64,000 nt of DNA from Pelagibacterium nitratireducens (GTDB taxonomy: Bacteria; Pseudomonadota; Alphaproteobacteria; Rhizobiales; Devosiaceae). The stretch is from contig NZ_CP146275.1 in the NCBI RefSeq assembly GCF_037044555.1, forward strand, positions 2,894,501-2,958,500, given 5' to 3'. The position numbers and the translations under genes were made by a program. Below, piece by piece: positions 62,807 through 64,000 of this stretch; position 1 is the stretch's first letter; each line of letters starts with the position of its first letter. The notes beneath the pieces are model-generated. The model had not been told where the DNA came from, did not search any database, and saw nothing but the letters and a program-made list of their open reading frames with translations.

Positions 62807-63955
62807 CTATTGAGACCATGCCCATGTCCCAGCACCGAGCAAGGGTGCGGCGGCCTCAAGCGACAGCCGGCTGCGCGAGAAGCTTAGTGGCGTGCGCAGG
62901 CCGGGGATGGCCTGGGGGGCAATCTTTAAGCCCCGCGCTACAATCTGGGGTTCGGAAAGGGCTTCGGCGACCGTGTTGATCGGCCCGCAGGGCACGCCGG
63001 CCATTTCGAGAGCTGCTATCAGGTCCGCCTTGATCCACAGACCAGTCGCTTCGGTCAGCAGACCGACGACAGTGTCGCGATTGGTTACACGGTCGGAATT
63101 GGTCATCGCGCGGGGATCGGTCGAGAGTGCGGGGAGATTGAGGGCGGCGCACAGGGAACGAAATTGCCTGTCATTGCCGCAGGCGATGATGACGTGTCCA
63201 TCTCGGACCGGGAACACCTGATAGGGGACGATGTTGGGGTGAGTGTTGCCCATGCGGGATGGGCTGGTACCCGAGACCAGATAATTCATCGCCTGATTGG
63301 CCAGAACCGCCACACCGACATCGAGGAGGGAAAGATCAATGTGCTGGCCCCTGCCCGAGCGCTGGCGCTCGGCCAGTGCCGCCTGCACGCCGATCACGCC
63401 GTAAAGACCGGTGAAGACGTCGATCCAAGCCACACCCACTTTTTGCGGCTCACCCGCCGGATCGCCGGTCAGATCCATGACCCCGCTCATGCCTTGAATG
63501 AGAAAATCATAGCCGGGCTGGCTGGCGCGCGGGCCGGTCTGGCCAAAGCCTGTGATCGAAACATAAACGAGACGGGGACTGATGGCGGCCAGTGTTGGAT
63601 AATCGAGGCCGTAGCGCGCGAGCCCGCCGAGTTTGAAATTTTCGACCAACACATCGGCGCCGGCAATCAGTGCCTTGAGCCGTTCAAGGTCAGCGGGATC
63701 GCGGAAATCGCACACGACCGAGCGTTTCGAGCGGTTGGCGGCGTGAAAATAGGCGGCAACCTTTTCTGTGCCACCCCTGCCGTCGTCGCGTTCGATGAAG
63801 GGCGGTCCCCAGCGGCGGGTGTCGTCACCTTCGGGGCTTTCGACCTTGATGACTTCGGCGCCGAGGTCCGCCAGCGTCTGGCCCAGCCATGGGCCGGCGA
63901 GAATCCGTGCGAGTTCGACCACGCGCAGACCGGTCAGCGGCGCTTCGGGCTGCAT
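62807..63955 (-). CDS. CaiB/BaiF CoA-transferase, probably glutarate-CoA transferase
   Basis: 382 residues of the class III CoA-transferase fold: PLTGLRVVELARILAGPWLGQTLADLGAEVIKVE, FHAANRSKRSVVCDFRDP, GYDFLIQGMSGVMDLTGDP. The family moves CoA between carboxylic acids in the cytoplasm. Its start overlaps the stop of the gene upstream (TGATG), whose visible end reads as glutaryl-CoA dehydrogenase. That neighbour suggests succinyl-CoA:glutarate CoA-transferase (SugCT/C7orf10 type), in lysine or tryptophan breakdown. The substrate is inferred from context only. Confidence 0.9.
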   Translation of the reverse strand: MQPEAPLTGLRVVELARILAGPWLGQTLADLGAEVIKVESPEGDDTRRWGPPFIERDDGRGGTEKVAAYFHAANRSKRSVVCDFRDPADLERLKALIAGADVLVENFKLGGLARYGLDYPTLAAISPRLVYVSITGFGQTGPRASQPGYDFLIQGMSGVMDLTGDPAGEPQKVGVAWIDVFTGLYGVIGVQAALAERQRSGRGQHIDLSLLDVGVAVLANQAMNYLVSGTSPSRMGNTHPNIVPYQVFPVRDGHVIIACGNDRQFRSLCAALNLPALSTDPRAMTNSDRVTNRDTVVGLLTEATGLWIKADLIAALEMAGVPCGPINTVAEALSEPQIVARGLKIAPQAIPGLRTPLSFSRSRLSLEAAAPLLGAGTWAWSQ

Positions 63956-64000
63956 CAGAAAAACGCCTGCAGCCCGGTCTGCGCGCGCCCAAGGATGAGC
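63955..64000 (-). CDS. acyl-CoA dehydrogenase C-terminus, probably glutaryl-CoA dehydrogenase (partial)
   Basis: Only the last 15 codons are inside the window, reading LILGRAQTGLQAFF before the stop. The C-terminus LILGR-x-x-TG-x-QAF is characteristic of glutaryl-CoA dehydrogenase. The stop overlaps the CoA-transferase ATG by one base. The rest of the gene is beyond the right edge. Confidence 0.6.
   Translation of the reverse strand, partial: LILGRAQTGLQAFF

Overview
The window is 64 kb of high-GC chromosomal DNA with dense coding, and I see no plasmid, phage or transposon signature. Several markers point to an alphaproteobacterium of the Hyphomicrobiales (Rhizobiales). These are a Shemin-pathway 5-aminolevulinate synthase (hemA), a class I lysyl-tRNA synthetase, the run murA - DUF2948 - hisD - UPF0262 - phosphatase - infA - maf - yacG, a PodJ-like polarity protein, Alph_Pro_TM (TIGR02186) and a RIME-like intergenic repeat. 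A Devosia/Pelagibacterium-type organism fits the gene set, but this is inferred from gene content, not from a marker-gene comparison.

Layout. 1-10.9 kb: central and carbohydrate metabolism. It holds an FAD-linked oxidoreductase cut by the left edge, a GH1 beta-glucosidase with a LacI-type operator, Mrp, transaldolase, aromatic aminotransferase, RsmJ, an M20 amidohydrolase, an AbrB-type transporter, a GH13 alpha-glucosidase and a small cupin. 11.3-14.5 kb: the conserved triad of circularly permuted ATP-grasp, alpha-E and transglutaminase-like proteins, in which the transglutaminase lacks its catalytic cysteine. 14.5-21.2 kb: an AEC permease, glycerol kinase, an SLC13/TrkA_C transporter, MgtC, and a degenerate APH(6)-like kinase. 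21.2-27.2 kb: tRNA-Phe, the housekeeping run yacG to murA, and tRNA-Thr; UPF0262 and the low-molecular-weight phosphatase are fused here. 27.3-33.1 kb: small secreted or membrane proteins, Tex, an L,D-transpeptidase and an OmpA lipoprotein. 33.5-40.6 kb: hemA and a regulatory block with a FixJ-like regulator lacking its phospho-Asp, MscL, a NahK-type hybrid kinase, a TetR/VOC pair with two palindromic operators, a NarL-type regulator and a MerR regulator. 40.8-44.1 kb: a 1102-residue PodJ-like protein. 44.2-49.2 kb: a TauE/SafE-TIGR02186 pair, a RIME-like repeat, and the PdeM/Lhr DNA-repair pair. 49.3-57.5 kb: an SDR, a MATE pump, pyrD, DUF952, an S24 repressor, lysK, a TerB-like protein and a periplasmic binding protein. 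57.5-61.4 kb: a beta-glycan-synthase-like GT2, small membrane proteins and a CelD-like acyltransferase. 61.6-64 kb: an SlyD-like isomerase, small proteins, and a CoA-transferase behind the 3' end of what reads as glutaryl-CoA dehydrogenase.

The most unusual content is a set of proteins that keep their fold but lack the catalytic or signalling residue (transglutaminase-like, APH-like kinase, FixJ-like regulator), plus the UPF0262-phosphatase fusion. I found no CRISPR array, insertion sequence, rRNA operon or defence island. Start codons were chosen from ribosome-binding sites and family N-termini and are stated where they matter.
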